From positions 1-40,304 of the forward strand of contig CALBNX010000081.1 of the NCBI GenBank assembly GCA_937896885.1: 40,304 nt of DNA, read 5' to 3'. The stretch comes from an uncultured Clostridia bacterium. GTDB lineage: Bacteria; Bacillota; Clostridia; Oscillospirales; Acutalibacteraceae. The translations under genes and the position numbers were made by a program. Below the pieces are notes generated by a model. The model was not told the DNA's origin. It saw only the letters and a list, made by a program, of their open reading frames with translations, and did no database searches. Below are positions 33,925-40,304 of the stretch, piece by piece. The first letter of the stretch is position 1; every line of letters begins with the position of its first letter.

Positions 33925-34680
33925 TTAATCACCGTCTTTTTCCATAATCGGAATAATACTTCCTATATCTGTTAAGGGCTTACCTTTAATATCAATGTAG
34001 TTTACACCATTATCATACAAGAAATTCTTTATTTTGTCAAAGTCTGTATGTGTTGATAAATCACCATTAAAAAGTAAAATATCTTTATCAACTAGACCAC
34101 AGCACCCACCGATAAATCCATAATCGTATTTATCTATGCTTACACTCCCCTTTTGGACATGTAATGAATTTATATTATCATACTGTGAAACTGCATTATA
34201 AACGGAAATATCGTCAGTTATGATAGTGTTATGTTTACAAATACAGACAGAACATTTTGAATAACCTTGTTTTACATCAATAATCTGCTTATTCGGTAAT
34301 AAACTGACAATTTCCTTTGTCAAAATTGATTTGTTACAGATTATATAATCACCAATATCTGCAAAATTCAACAAACAATCATTGGGATAAGGTGATTTAA
34401 TATTTTCAATAATAATTGTTTTCCCGCTGTTATCTTCTATAAATTTACAAAGTTCTGTTTGATTTTTATCTGCTAAAAATATAGATTTCCCTACATAATT
34501 CGCAAGAATATCAGCGTGACAGCTTACAGGAGTGTCTAAAAGCGTGTTTTCAGCAATTTGCACGACTTTTATTAATAATTCGTCAAAAGCATTTTTTAGG
34601 GCAATATCGTCAATATCTGCATATACTGTTGTAACTTTGTTTTCAGGGAGATTTGGATTTTTTAAAAATCTTTCGTTCAA
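33925..34680 (-). CDS. DUF6873-like protein (possible GME fold)
   Basis: A 251-residue soluble protein with no signal peptide. The segments YIICNKSILTKEIVSLL, QGYSKCSVCICKHNTIITDD, YDYGFIGGCCGLVDKDILLFNGDL and DIGSIIPIMEKD resemble the uncharacterised clostridial DUF6873 group described as having a guanidine-modifying-enzyme-like fold; this is from memory and needs a profile search. The function is unknown. Its start overlaps the radA stop by four bases, and its downstream partner is the small membrane protein. Confidence 0.55.
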   Translation of the reverse strand: MNERFLKNPNLPENKVTTVYADIDDIALKNAFDELLIKVVQIAENTLLDTPVSCHADILANYVGKSIFLADKNQTELCKFIEDNSGKTIIIENIKSPYPNDCLLNFADIGDYIICNKSILTKEIVSLLPNKQIIDVKQGYSKCSVCICKHNTIITDDISVYNAVSQYDNINSLHVQKGSVSIDKYDYGFIGGCCGLVDKDILLFNGDLSTHTDFDKIKNFLYDNGVNYIDIKGKPLTDIGSIIPIMEKDGD

Positions 34681-36053
34681 TACATAATCGCCTCAAATGC
34701 TTGTCTGATATTTTTTGCAGGAACTATTTCAATTTCACTAAATAAATATTTAGGAAGTTTTGTATAGTTGTGATATGGAATAACACATTTTTCAAAGCCG
34801 AGTTTTGATGCCTCTTTAATTCTCTGCTCACAAGAATTTACAGAGCGTATCTCCCCTGCTAAACCGATTTCACCAAATGCAAGTGTCTTTTCAGGCACAA
34901 CAACGTCTTTTAAACTTGAAACAATCGCTAAAGCAATTGATAAATCAGCTGCAGTTTCGTCAATACGAAGTCCGCCGATTACATTTGTGTAACAGTCCAT
35001 ATTTCCAAGGAAATAACCACAACGCTTTTCAAGCACAGCAATAAGCATTGCCATTCTTCCGTAATCAATACCCGTTGCCATTCTTCTTGGGTTACCAAAA
35101 CCGCTTGGTGTAACAAGACTTTGAACTTCAGCGAGAATCGGTCTTGAACCTTCCATAAGACAAGCTACACAAGTACCTGATACATTCTGTGGTTTTCCTG
35201 AAATCAACATCATAGACGGATTTTCGACCTCTGTAAGACCATTATCAAGCATTTCAAAAACACCGATTTCATTTGTTGAACCGTAACGGTTTTTAACGGC
35301 TCTTAAAATTCTGTATGATGTATTTCTGTCGCCCTCGAAATACAAAACACAGTCAACAATATGCTCAAGGACCTTTGGCCCTGCAATATTACCGTCTTTA
35401 TTAACATGTCCAACAAGGAAAATCGGAATATTGGATGTTTTTGCAGTTCTTGTGAAAAGATTTGTTGATTCACGAACTTGTGTAACACTTCCGGGTGATG
35501 AATTTAACTCACTTATTTCCATTGTCTGAATTGAGTCAACAATCACCATATCAGGTTTTTCTGATTGAATATATTCGCAGATATATTGTGCATCCGTTTC
35601 ACAAAGAATTGACAAATTTCCTGTTGAAACGCCAAGTCTTGAAGCACGAAGCTTAATCTGATGCGCGGATTCTTCACCTGAAACATACAAAATCTTAAGA
35701 CCGTTGCCTAAACATTCGCAAATCTGTAAAAGTATTGTTGATTTACCGATACCCGGGTCACCACTTAAAAGCACAACTGAACCTTTTACAAGTCCACCAC
35801 CAAGCACACGATTCAGCTCTTTAAGTCCTGTATTGTATCTATGTCCTGTGTCAGCTGTAATTTCATTTAACGGATATGCTCTGCCACGATTTGACCCAAC
35901 AAGACTTTTTGTAAGTGATTTTTCCTTTGTAACAGTTTTGATTTCTTCATTAAGTGTGTTCCACTCATTACATTGAGGGCATTGACCGAGCCAACGTGGT
36001 GTTTCATAACCACATTCACTGCAGATATATACTGATTTAGATTTCTGAGCCAT
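34677..36053 (-). CDS. radA: DNA repair protein RadA/Sms
   Basis: RecA-like ATPase that drives branch migration in recombinational repair. It has 458 aa: an N-terminal C4 zinc finger (Cys11, 14, 25, 28), Walker A GDPGIGKST at 98-106, the RadA-specific KNRYG at 254-258, and a C-terminal Lon-protease-like domain (about 290-458) with DLSIALAIVSS. It overlaps cwlD upstream by 17 bases and the next gene by four. Confidence 0.97.
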   Translation of the reverse strand: MAQKSKSVYICSECGYETPRWLGQCPQCNEWNTLNEEIKTVTKEKSLTKSLVGSNRGRAYPLNEITADTGHRYNTGLKELNRVLGGGLVKGSVVLLSGDPGIGKSTILLQICECLGNGLKILYVSGEESAHQIKLRASRLGVSTGNLSILCETDAQYICEYIQSEKPDMVIVDSIQTMEISELNSSPGSVTQVRESTNLFTRTAKTSNIPIFLVGHVNKDGNIAGPKVLEHIVDCVLYFEGDRNTSYRILRAVKNRYGSTNEIGVFEMLDNGLTEVENPSMMLISGKPQNVSGTCVACLMEGSRPILAEVQSLVTPSGFGNPRRMATGIDYGRMAMLIAVLEKRCGYFLGNMDCYTNVIGGLRIDETAADLSIALAIVSSLKDVVVPEKTLAFGEIGLAGEIRSVNSCEQRIKEASKLGFEKCVIPYHNYTKLPKYLFSEIEIVPAKNIRQAFEAIMY

Positions 36054-36756
36054 TATAAACCTCCGAAATATAATAATTTAAAATTCCATTTGATATGGAA
36101 AAAGACATCTGATTTTGATATTTGTCGTCTTTTAATTTTGATAATTCGTCATTATTTGACATGAACCCACACTCAACCATAATTGCTGGTTTTGTTGCGT
36201 TATATATTACAAATACGTTTGTACCTGTTTTCTTTATAACACGCTTATTATTAGGTTGAATTAATGAAATAATCGAACTTTGAATAAACTCTGCTAATAT
36301 TGGGCTTTGCTCGTCGTTTGGTGAATAAAAAGTCTGCGCACCCCAAATTCTACTATCTTCATATTTATTTTGGTGAATACTTATATAAAGACAATTTTCA
36401 AAGTTGTTCATAAGACTTAATCTATTGCGCAAATCTGAGTTTTTCTTTTGTCTTTGAGTTTTTGAGTCACTGTCGTATATTAGTTTATCAGTTTCCCTAA
36501 CCATATATGTTTTAAATCCAAATAGTGAAAGAATATCGTTTGTTTTTTGCGCAATAGTGAGATTTATATCTTTTTCTACTATACTATCTTTAACTACTGC
36601 TCCCCCATCTTCACCACCATGACCTGCATCAATTATTATTACTGGTGCATCAGTTGTGATAAATTTGTTAGATGACACATTTAGTGTTTTATCAACAGTT
36701 AATATGGCGAAGAACAACACAATTGTTAATAAAATTGAGATAATTGATTCTTTCAT
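36037..36756 (-). CDS. cwlD: N-acetylmuramoyl-L-alanine amidase CwlD
   Basis: Zinc amidase needed for muramic-delta-lactam formation in spore cortex. It has 239 aa: an N-terminal membrane anchor or signal (about 5-22), the zinc site beginning IIDAGHGGEDGGAV (His46) with Glu61 in IVEKDINL, a later His in YISIHQNKY, and the catalytic-type Glu in PAIMVECGFMSN. SD GGGGTGA. A sigma-E-like promoter is seen upstream. Linkage to radA may give radA a sporulation-phase transcript. Confidence 0.92.
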   Translation of the reverse strand: MKESIISILLTIVLFFAILTVDKTLNVSSNKFITTDAPVIIIDAGHGGEDGGAVVKDSIVEKDINLTIAQKTNDILSLFGFKTYMVRETDKLIYDSDSKTQRQKKNSDLRNRLSLMNNFENCLYISIHQNKYEDSRIWGAQTFYSPNDEQSPILAEFIQSSIISLIQPNNKRVIKKTGTNVFVIYNATKPAIMVECGFMSNNDELSKLKDDKYQNQMSFSISNGILNYYISEVYNGSEI

Positions 36757-36774
36757 TAAATCACCCCATAAATA

Positions 36775-36803
36775 AATATATGGGTGAAAACATTACATTA
36801 TTA
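36775..36803 (-). promoter_or_regulatory. Possible sigma-E promoter for cwlD
   Basis: On the minus strand TAATAAT, a 14-base spacer and CATATATT, against the Bacillus sigma-E consensus KMATATT-N14-CATACAnT. It would leave a leader of only about 12 bases. cwlD is a known sigma-E target in Bacillus; the match here is short and in AT-rich DNA. Confidence 0.35.
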
Positions 36804-36832
36804 TTTTACATTATCTAATTTTATTTTACAAG

Positions 36833-36869
36833 CAAAAAAATAAAGCGTACAGCATAAACTGTACGCTTT
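36833..36869 (-). terminator. Terminator of the SDR gene pair
   Basis: AAAGCGTACAG pairs with CTGTACGCTTT across a six-base loop. On the minus strand TATTTTTTT follows the stem, 19 bases after the stop of the second SDR gene. Confidence 0.9.
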
Positions 36870-36887
36870 GTTGTACTGAATAACTAA

Positions 36888-37907
36888 TTATTCACCTTTC
36901 ATACCAAGAAGCTCAACTGTACCGTCATAAACAGCCTGTGAAACTTTAATTGAATCAAAGATTGCTGCTTTGATATCGTCAGGAGTTGCACCGAGTTCTT
37001 TTGAATAGCTATCAGGGATGAAAAGATTTACATCCATAATATCTGCGAGTCCGTCAACATCAATACCGCTTTCAATGCCTTTTTCAGCGTATTCTTTCTT
37101 AACTCCGCCAAGACCCATGCGCATCATCCAAGGATCAACGCTGATAATTTTACGGTTTTCGCCCATACCTCTTGCAGCATAAACAATCTTAAGGAATTCT
37201 TTCCAAGTAAGGTTGTACATACTGATAGGCCAAGCCTTTGCACCTTTTGATTTTTCAGCAGCACCAACGATTACTTCGCCAACCTGACGAACTGTAAGCA
37301 TTGCTGTACCGCCACCTGGATACATTGTGAATGGGAGTTTATCCATTCGCTTAATTTGTTCAATAAGGATAACCCAAACAGGTTTTCTACCTGGCTGTGT
37401 ACCGAAAATGTATGGAAGTTCAAGAACTGATACATCAAAGTTTTCATCAGCAAATGAGAATGCAACATTTTCCTGGTCAATACGACTTCTGATATATGGA
37501 TGCTTTTCAGTAAGCTTCATATCAGGTCTTTCCTTTGCGAGATATGCAAAGTATGAACCAAGGATAACAGCACTCTTAACACCAACTTCCTTACAAAGAG
37601 GAAGAATTCTTTCAAGTGGCTGAATGTTGTATTTGTAATATGCGTCATAAACAGGTGCTGGGAATTCAACACGCTCGTCAATACCTGCCGCGAATACGAA
37701 GCAATCGTGACCGCGAAGGAGTTCACGGATTTCGTCATCTGACTTTTCATAGATATTGCAGAATTCCAATTTCATTTCCTGTGGAATTGGAGCTCCTTCT
37801 GGTAATGGAGGAAGAGCAACGCTTGTTACTTCGTGTCCTCTTTCAATAAAAATTCTTGCAGCCTCACAGCCCAAAAGACCTGTGCCACCAATCATAAATA
37901 CTTTCAT
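36888..37907 (-). CDS. NAD(P)-dependent epimerase/dehydratase (extended SDR)
   Basis: A 339-residue protein with Rossmann motif GGTGLLGCEAARIF at 8-21 and extended-SDR features such as VFAAGIDERVEFPAP and LELPYIFGTQPGRKP. The usual catalytic YxxxK is not obvious: the segment HPYIRSRIDQEN has a Tyr but Arg where Lys is expected. The substrate is unknown. It overlaps the upstream SDR gene by four bases, so the two are co-translated and may act in one pathway. By eye its codon use is more biased (fewer A/T third positions) than its neighbours. Confidence 0.82.
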   Translation of the reverse strand: MKVFMIGGTGLLGCEAARIFIERGHEVTSVALPPLPEGAPIPQEMKLEFCNIYEKSDDEIRELLRGHDCFVFAAGIDERVEFPAPVYDAYYKYNIQPLERILPLCKEVGVKSAVILGSYFAYLAKERPDMKLTEKHPYIRSRIDQENVAFSFADENFDVSVLELPYIFGTQPGRKPVWVILIEQIKRMDKLPFTMYPGGGTAMLTVRQVGEVIVGAAEKSKGAKAWPISMYNLTWKEFLKIVYAARGMGENRKIISVDPWMMRMGLGGVKKEYAEKGIESGIDVDGLADIMDVNLFIPDSYSKELGATPDDIKAAIFDSIKVSQAVYDGTVELLGMKGE

Positions 37908-39415
37908 TCTGTAACCTTCTCCTTAAAGTTATCAAAGATTTCAGGACCATATACATTATTTTCACCCTGACGGTCCCAAACCTGAGCAAAGAATGGGTTG
38001 AGTCTTGCTTCTTCGTCATAGTTCCATGGCCAAGGAAGTTCTGCTGGACACCAGTGACCACCTTTAAGTACAAGGTTTGGTGACATTTCGAATTCGTTAC
38101 CTCTTGCACTTACCCATTTAACAGGTGTGTACATATCAACGATTTCAGTTGCAAGGCATTTACCGCCTCTGAATTCAGCAGCTTTCTGTAAATCCTCGAG
38201 AGTAAGAGTGTCGAATGGCTTTGTTTCGTCATAACCGTGGTCTAGAACAACTACATCACTTGCAGTTGTTTTCTTTGACGGAATAACAACTTCGAATTCG
38301 TCCCAGCTTCTTGGAAGCTTTTCGTATTCTTCCATACTGCCGTAGTAAGCTTTCATTCTTACATCAACTTTGTTTTCAGCCCACCAGAGTGTACCGTATT
38401 CAGGAGTTTCGGCAATCTTCTTCATCCAGAGATTCTTAAGGATTGGAGCAAATGGCTTTGCAAGAAAAGCAAGTTTATAATAACCTTCAACATGATTCAT
38501 CATGCTCTTGAAATACTGTTTAACAGGAATATTTGCACGGAAGTGACAGTACTCTTCGAGTTTGTCGCCGTCATAATACCACTGACCGTGGAAGTTACGA
38601 GTTGTGAACCAATGCGGGTCAAAGAGTTTCTTTGGTGAACCAAGACCGAGTGTTCCAAGAAGAAGGTCCTCAAACTCAAAGTTTGTGATTCTGTATTCTT
38701 CACCTGAACCGATGTTATAGAAGTTTCTCCAAAATTCTTCAGGAATATCGTCACCGCAAACATTTGCAAGAAGACGACCTGAATCCTCAACAGTTGCCCA
38801 TTCAAGCATACCATTGATTGGAACATGGTACATAATTGGTTCAAGGTTTTTAAGGATTGCAGGATAAAGGATACCTGACTGACGAAGTGATACCCAGTAT
38901 TTAAGACCTGATTCAGCAAAAACTGCTTCAGCCTTAATCTTACTGATTGCATAGTGGTCATACACACTTACTTTAAGTGGGTCACCTGTTCTACCCCAAT
39001 GGATAGGAGCATTTCTGTCACCTGTTTCAGCAACTGTACCTATGTAAACAACTTTAACAGCATCAGGATTTGGCTGTGCCTTAACAGCCTTAACAATGTT
39101 CTGTGCTGCAGCAACATTTGTCTTCTGTGTTTTAACAGGATAATAGTCAGCAGCTGGTGAAACCATACCACCAACGTGAAGAACATAGTCAGCACCTGTT
39201 ACCATTTCAAGAACATCTTCATAATTTGTAAGGTCACCCCAAACAAGTTTAACTGCAGGGTCATTTACATAATCAGCAAACTTATCACGGTTTTTCTTAC
39301 TGTCACGGTTAAGAACAACAATGTTGAACTTATCCTTTTTTGCATACAACTCTTTAAAACCAGCCCATCCCATTGTGCCAGATGAACCTGTAAGAGCCAC
39401 GGTTTTTTTCTGCAT
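37904..39415 (-). CDS. Long NAD(P)-dependent oxidoreductase with C-terminal extension (extended SDR)
   Basis: A 503-residue protein. Residues 1-~330 form an extended SDR with TGSSGTMG at 9-16, HVGGMVSP, an active-site YDHYAISKIKAE (YxxxK) and a substrate-side region with PHWFTTRNFHGQWYY. Residues ~390-503 are an added domain; GNEFEMSPNLVLKGGHWCP followed by WPWNYDEEARLNPFFAQVW resembles a small zinc-ribbon pattern in which several of the expected cysteines are missing. The substrate is unknown. It starts 38 bases after the promoter -10 box; SD GGGGG is weakly spaced. Confidence 0.8.
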   Translation of the reverse strand: MQKKTVALTGSSGTMGWAGFKELYAKKDKFNIVVLNRDSKKNRDKFADYVNDPAVKLVWGDLTNYEDVLEMVTGADYVLHVGGMVSPAADYYPVKTQKTNVAAAQNIVKAVKAQPNPDAVKVVYIGTVAETGDRNAPIHWGRTGDPLKVSVYDHYAISKIKAEAVFAESGLKYWVSLRQSGILYPAILKNLEPIMYHVPINGMLEWATVEDSGRLLANVCGDDIPEEFWRNFYNIGSGEEYRITNFEFEDLLLGTLGLGSPKKLFDPHWFTTRNFHGQWYYDGDKLEEYCHFRANIPVKQYFKSMMNHVEGYYKLAFLAKPFAPILKNLWMKKIAETPEYGTLWWAENKVDVRMKAYYGSMEEYEKLPRSWDEFEVVIPSKKTTASDVVVLDHGYDETKPFDTLTLEDLQKAAEFRGGKCLATEIVDMYTPVKWVSARGNEFEMSPNLVLKGGHWCPAELPWPWNYDEEARLNPFFAQVWDRQGENNVYGPEIFDNFKEKVTE

Positions 39416-39452
39416 AGGAATACCCCCATCTTATATAAATTCATACAAGGTA

Positions 39453-39482
39453 ATTATACATTTTTATTGCATATTTTGTCAA
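39453..39482 (-). promoter_or_regulatory. Sigma-A promoter of the SDR gene pair
   Basis: On the minus strand a perfect TTGACA, an 18-base spacer and a perfect TATAAT upstream of the long SDR gene. Confidence 0.8.
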
Positions 39483-39522
39483 TATAAAATCGTTAATGTT
39501 TTATCAATATGTATGTGTTTTA

Positions 39523-39557
39523 CAAAAAAACAAGCACACAATATGAATTGTGTGCTT
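39523..39557 (-). terminator. Terminator after tsf
   Basis: AAGCACACAAT pairs with ATTGTGTGCTT across four bases. On the minus strand TTGTTTTTTT follows. It ends the tsf transcript ahead of the SDR promoter. Confidence 0.92.
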
Positions 39558-39576
39558 AAAAATTTAATTTAAAGAA

Positions 39577-40304
39577 TTACATCATGCTTGCGATTTCAGC
39601 AGCAAAGTTTTCTTCTTTCTTTTCAATTCCTTCGCCCTTTTCAAAACGAACAAAGCTTGTGAGCTTGATGTCTGTGCCAAGAGCTTTAGCAACTGAATTT
39701 ACATAACCATCAACAGAACCATCGAAGAGGTCTGAACGAACGAATGTCTGTTCAAGAAGACAAACTTCTTTAATCTGTTTTGCAAGACGACCCTGAACAA
39801 GACCTGTAAAGATTTTGTTTTCTGAAATTTCAGCTTTATGTGAAACTGCGATTTCAGCCATTGTAGCATAAGCTTCTTTTGAAATGAAGTTTACAAAGTT
39901 CTTTCTCTGTTTCTGGTCAAGTCCGTTGTAAATATTAGCGTCTTCATCGCTCCACTTCTTATCGTTGATTGCTTCTGTAATAATGCTGTTAAGAATTGGA
40001 ACTGGAAGTGAATCAGGTTTATTGAGTGCACTGTCAATTGTGATTGACTTCATCTTAGCAAGTTCTTCATCAGAAATATCTGATTTACCTAAATATTCTG
40101 GGTTCATAGCTGCAATCTGCATAGCAACATTTTTACCCATTGCATCAAATTCAGGTTTAGCTGCTGTTGCATCATCAACATCAAAAGCAACAAGAACACC
40201 AACAGTGCCACCTGCATGGATATATGTTGCTGTATGACCTTCAACAAGAGCAAATCTACGAACTTTCATATTCTCACGAAGAGCAAGGAATACTTCCTGA
40301 ACTT
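39577..40304 (-). CDS. tsf: Elongation factor Ts (5' end beyond window)
   Basis: Nucleotide-exchange factor for EF-Tu. The visible part reads VQEVFLALRENMKVRRF at the window edge, so the ATG at 40269 is internal and the N-terminal UBA domain and TDFV motif lie outside. The dimerisation and core domains are present with VAMQIAAMNPEYL near the middle and a C-terminal SFVRFEKGEGIEKKEENFAAEIASM. Strongly biased codons, as expected for a translation factor. rpsB is probably upstream, outside the window. Confidence 0.96.
   Translation of the reverse strand, partial: VQEVFLALRENMKVRRFALVEGHTATYIHAGGTVGVLVAFDVDDATAAKPEFDAMGKNVAMQIAAMNPEYLGKSDISDEELAKMKSITIDSALNKPDSLPVPILNSIITEAINDKKWSDEDANIYNGLDQKQRKNFVNFISKEAYATMAEIAVSHKAEISENKIFTGLVQGRLAKQIKEVCLLEQTFVRSDLFDGSVDGYVNSVAKALGTDIKLTSFVRFEKGEGIEKKEENFAAEIASMM

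Overview
The window reads as chromosome of a low-GC, endospore-forming Clostridia-type Firmicute, plausibly a gut Oscillospirales/Lachnospirales relative (the family is an inference). The reasons are a complete spoIIIAA-AH operon, spoIIM and cwlD, T-box and L-box regulation, and AT-rich intergenic DNA with near-consensus sigma-A promoters. No rRNA, tRNA, CRISPR array, phage or insertion sequence is visible.

Layout. (1) 1-2847: last codons of a probable uvrB, then uvrA. (2) 2888-5647, minus: a large YfhO-type membrane protein, divergent from (3) 5763-10406, the eight-gene spoIIIA operon, which builds the mother-cell half of the forespore feeding channel. (4) 10422-19826: a leader hairpin followed by nusB, an M22/TsaD-like paralogue, xseA, xseB, ispA, dxs, tlyA, nadK, argR and recN, all tightly packed on the plus strand. 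(5) 19823-21359: tyrosine T-box and tyrS. (6) 21421-24964, minus: lysine riboswitch, then asd-dapA-dapB and a free-standing aspartokinase-type ACT protein, a lysine/diaminopimelate unit. (7) 25004-28791, plus: queA-tgt (queuosine), yajC, a TIGR04086-type membrane protein and a SpoIIM-like protein. (8) 28781-29758, minus: a Xer tyrosine recombinase, preceded by about 700 bp of very AT-rich DNA holding an orphan promoter, repeats and a micro-ORF. (9) 30456-33730, minus: an accessory-looking operon (GNAT, FlaR-like P-loop kinase, GNAT, DNA-glycosylase/GNAT fusion, HD protein) behind a leader with an 18-codon ORF and an intrinsic terminator. (10) 33735-36803, minus: cwlD-radA-DUF6873-like protein-small membrane protein. 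(11) 36888-39482, minus: two overlapping extended-SDR genes. (12) 39577-end, minus: tsf, cut by the window edge.

Most of the window is conserved housekeeping and sporulation DNA. The most unusual part is 28.8-33.7 kb. The leader at 33551-33730 has the parts expected of ribosome-mediated transcription attenuation: promoter, strong Shine-Dalgarno (SD), short ORF, mutually exclusive pairings and a terminator. It sits ahead of a set of small enzymes not known to be regulated this way. The glycosylase/GNAT fusion in that operon still carries a buried SD and start codon at the domain junction, and the AT-rich gap beside the Xer gene holds an isolated consensus promoter with operator-like repeats. 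All pairings and motif positions were read by eye; no folding or database search was run.
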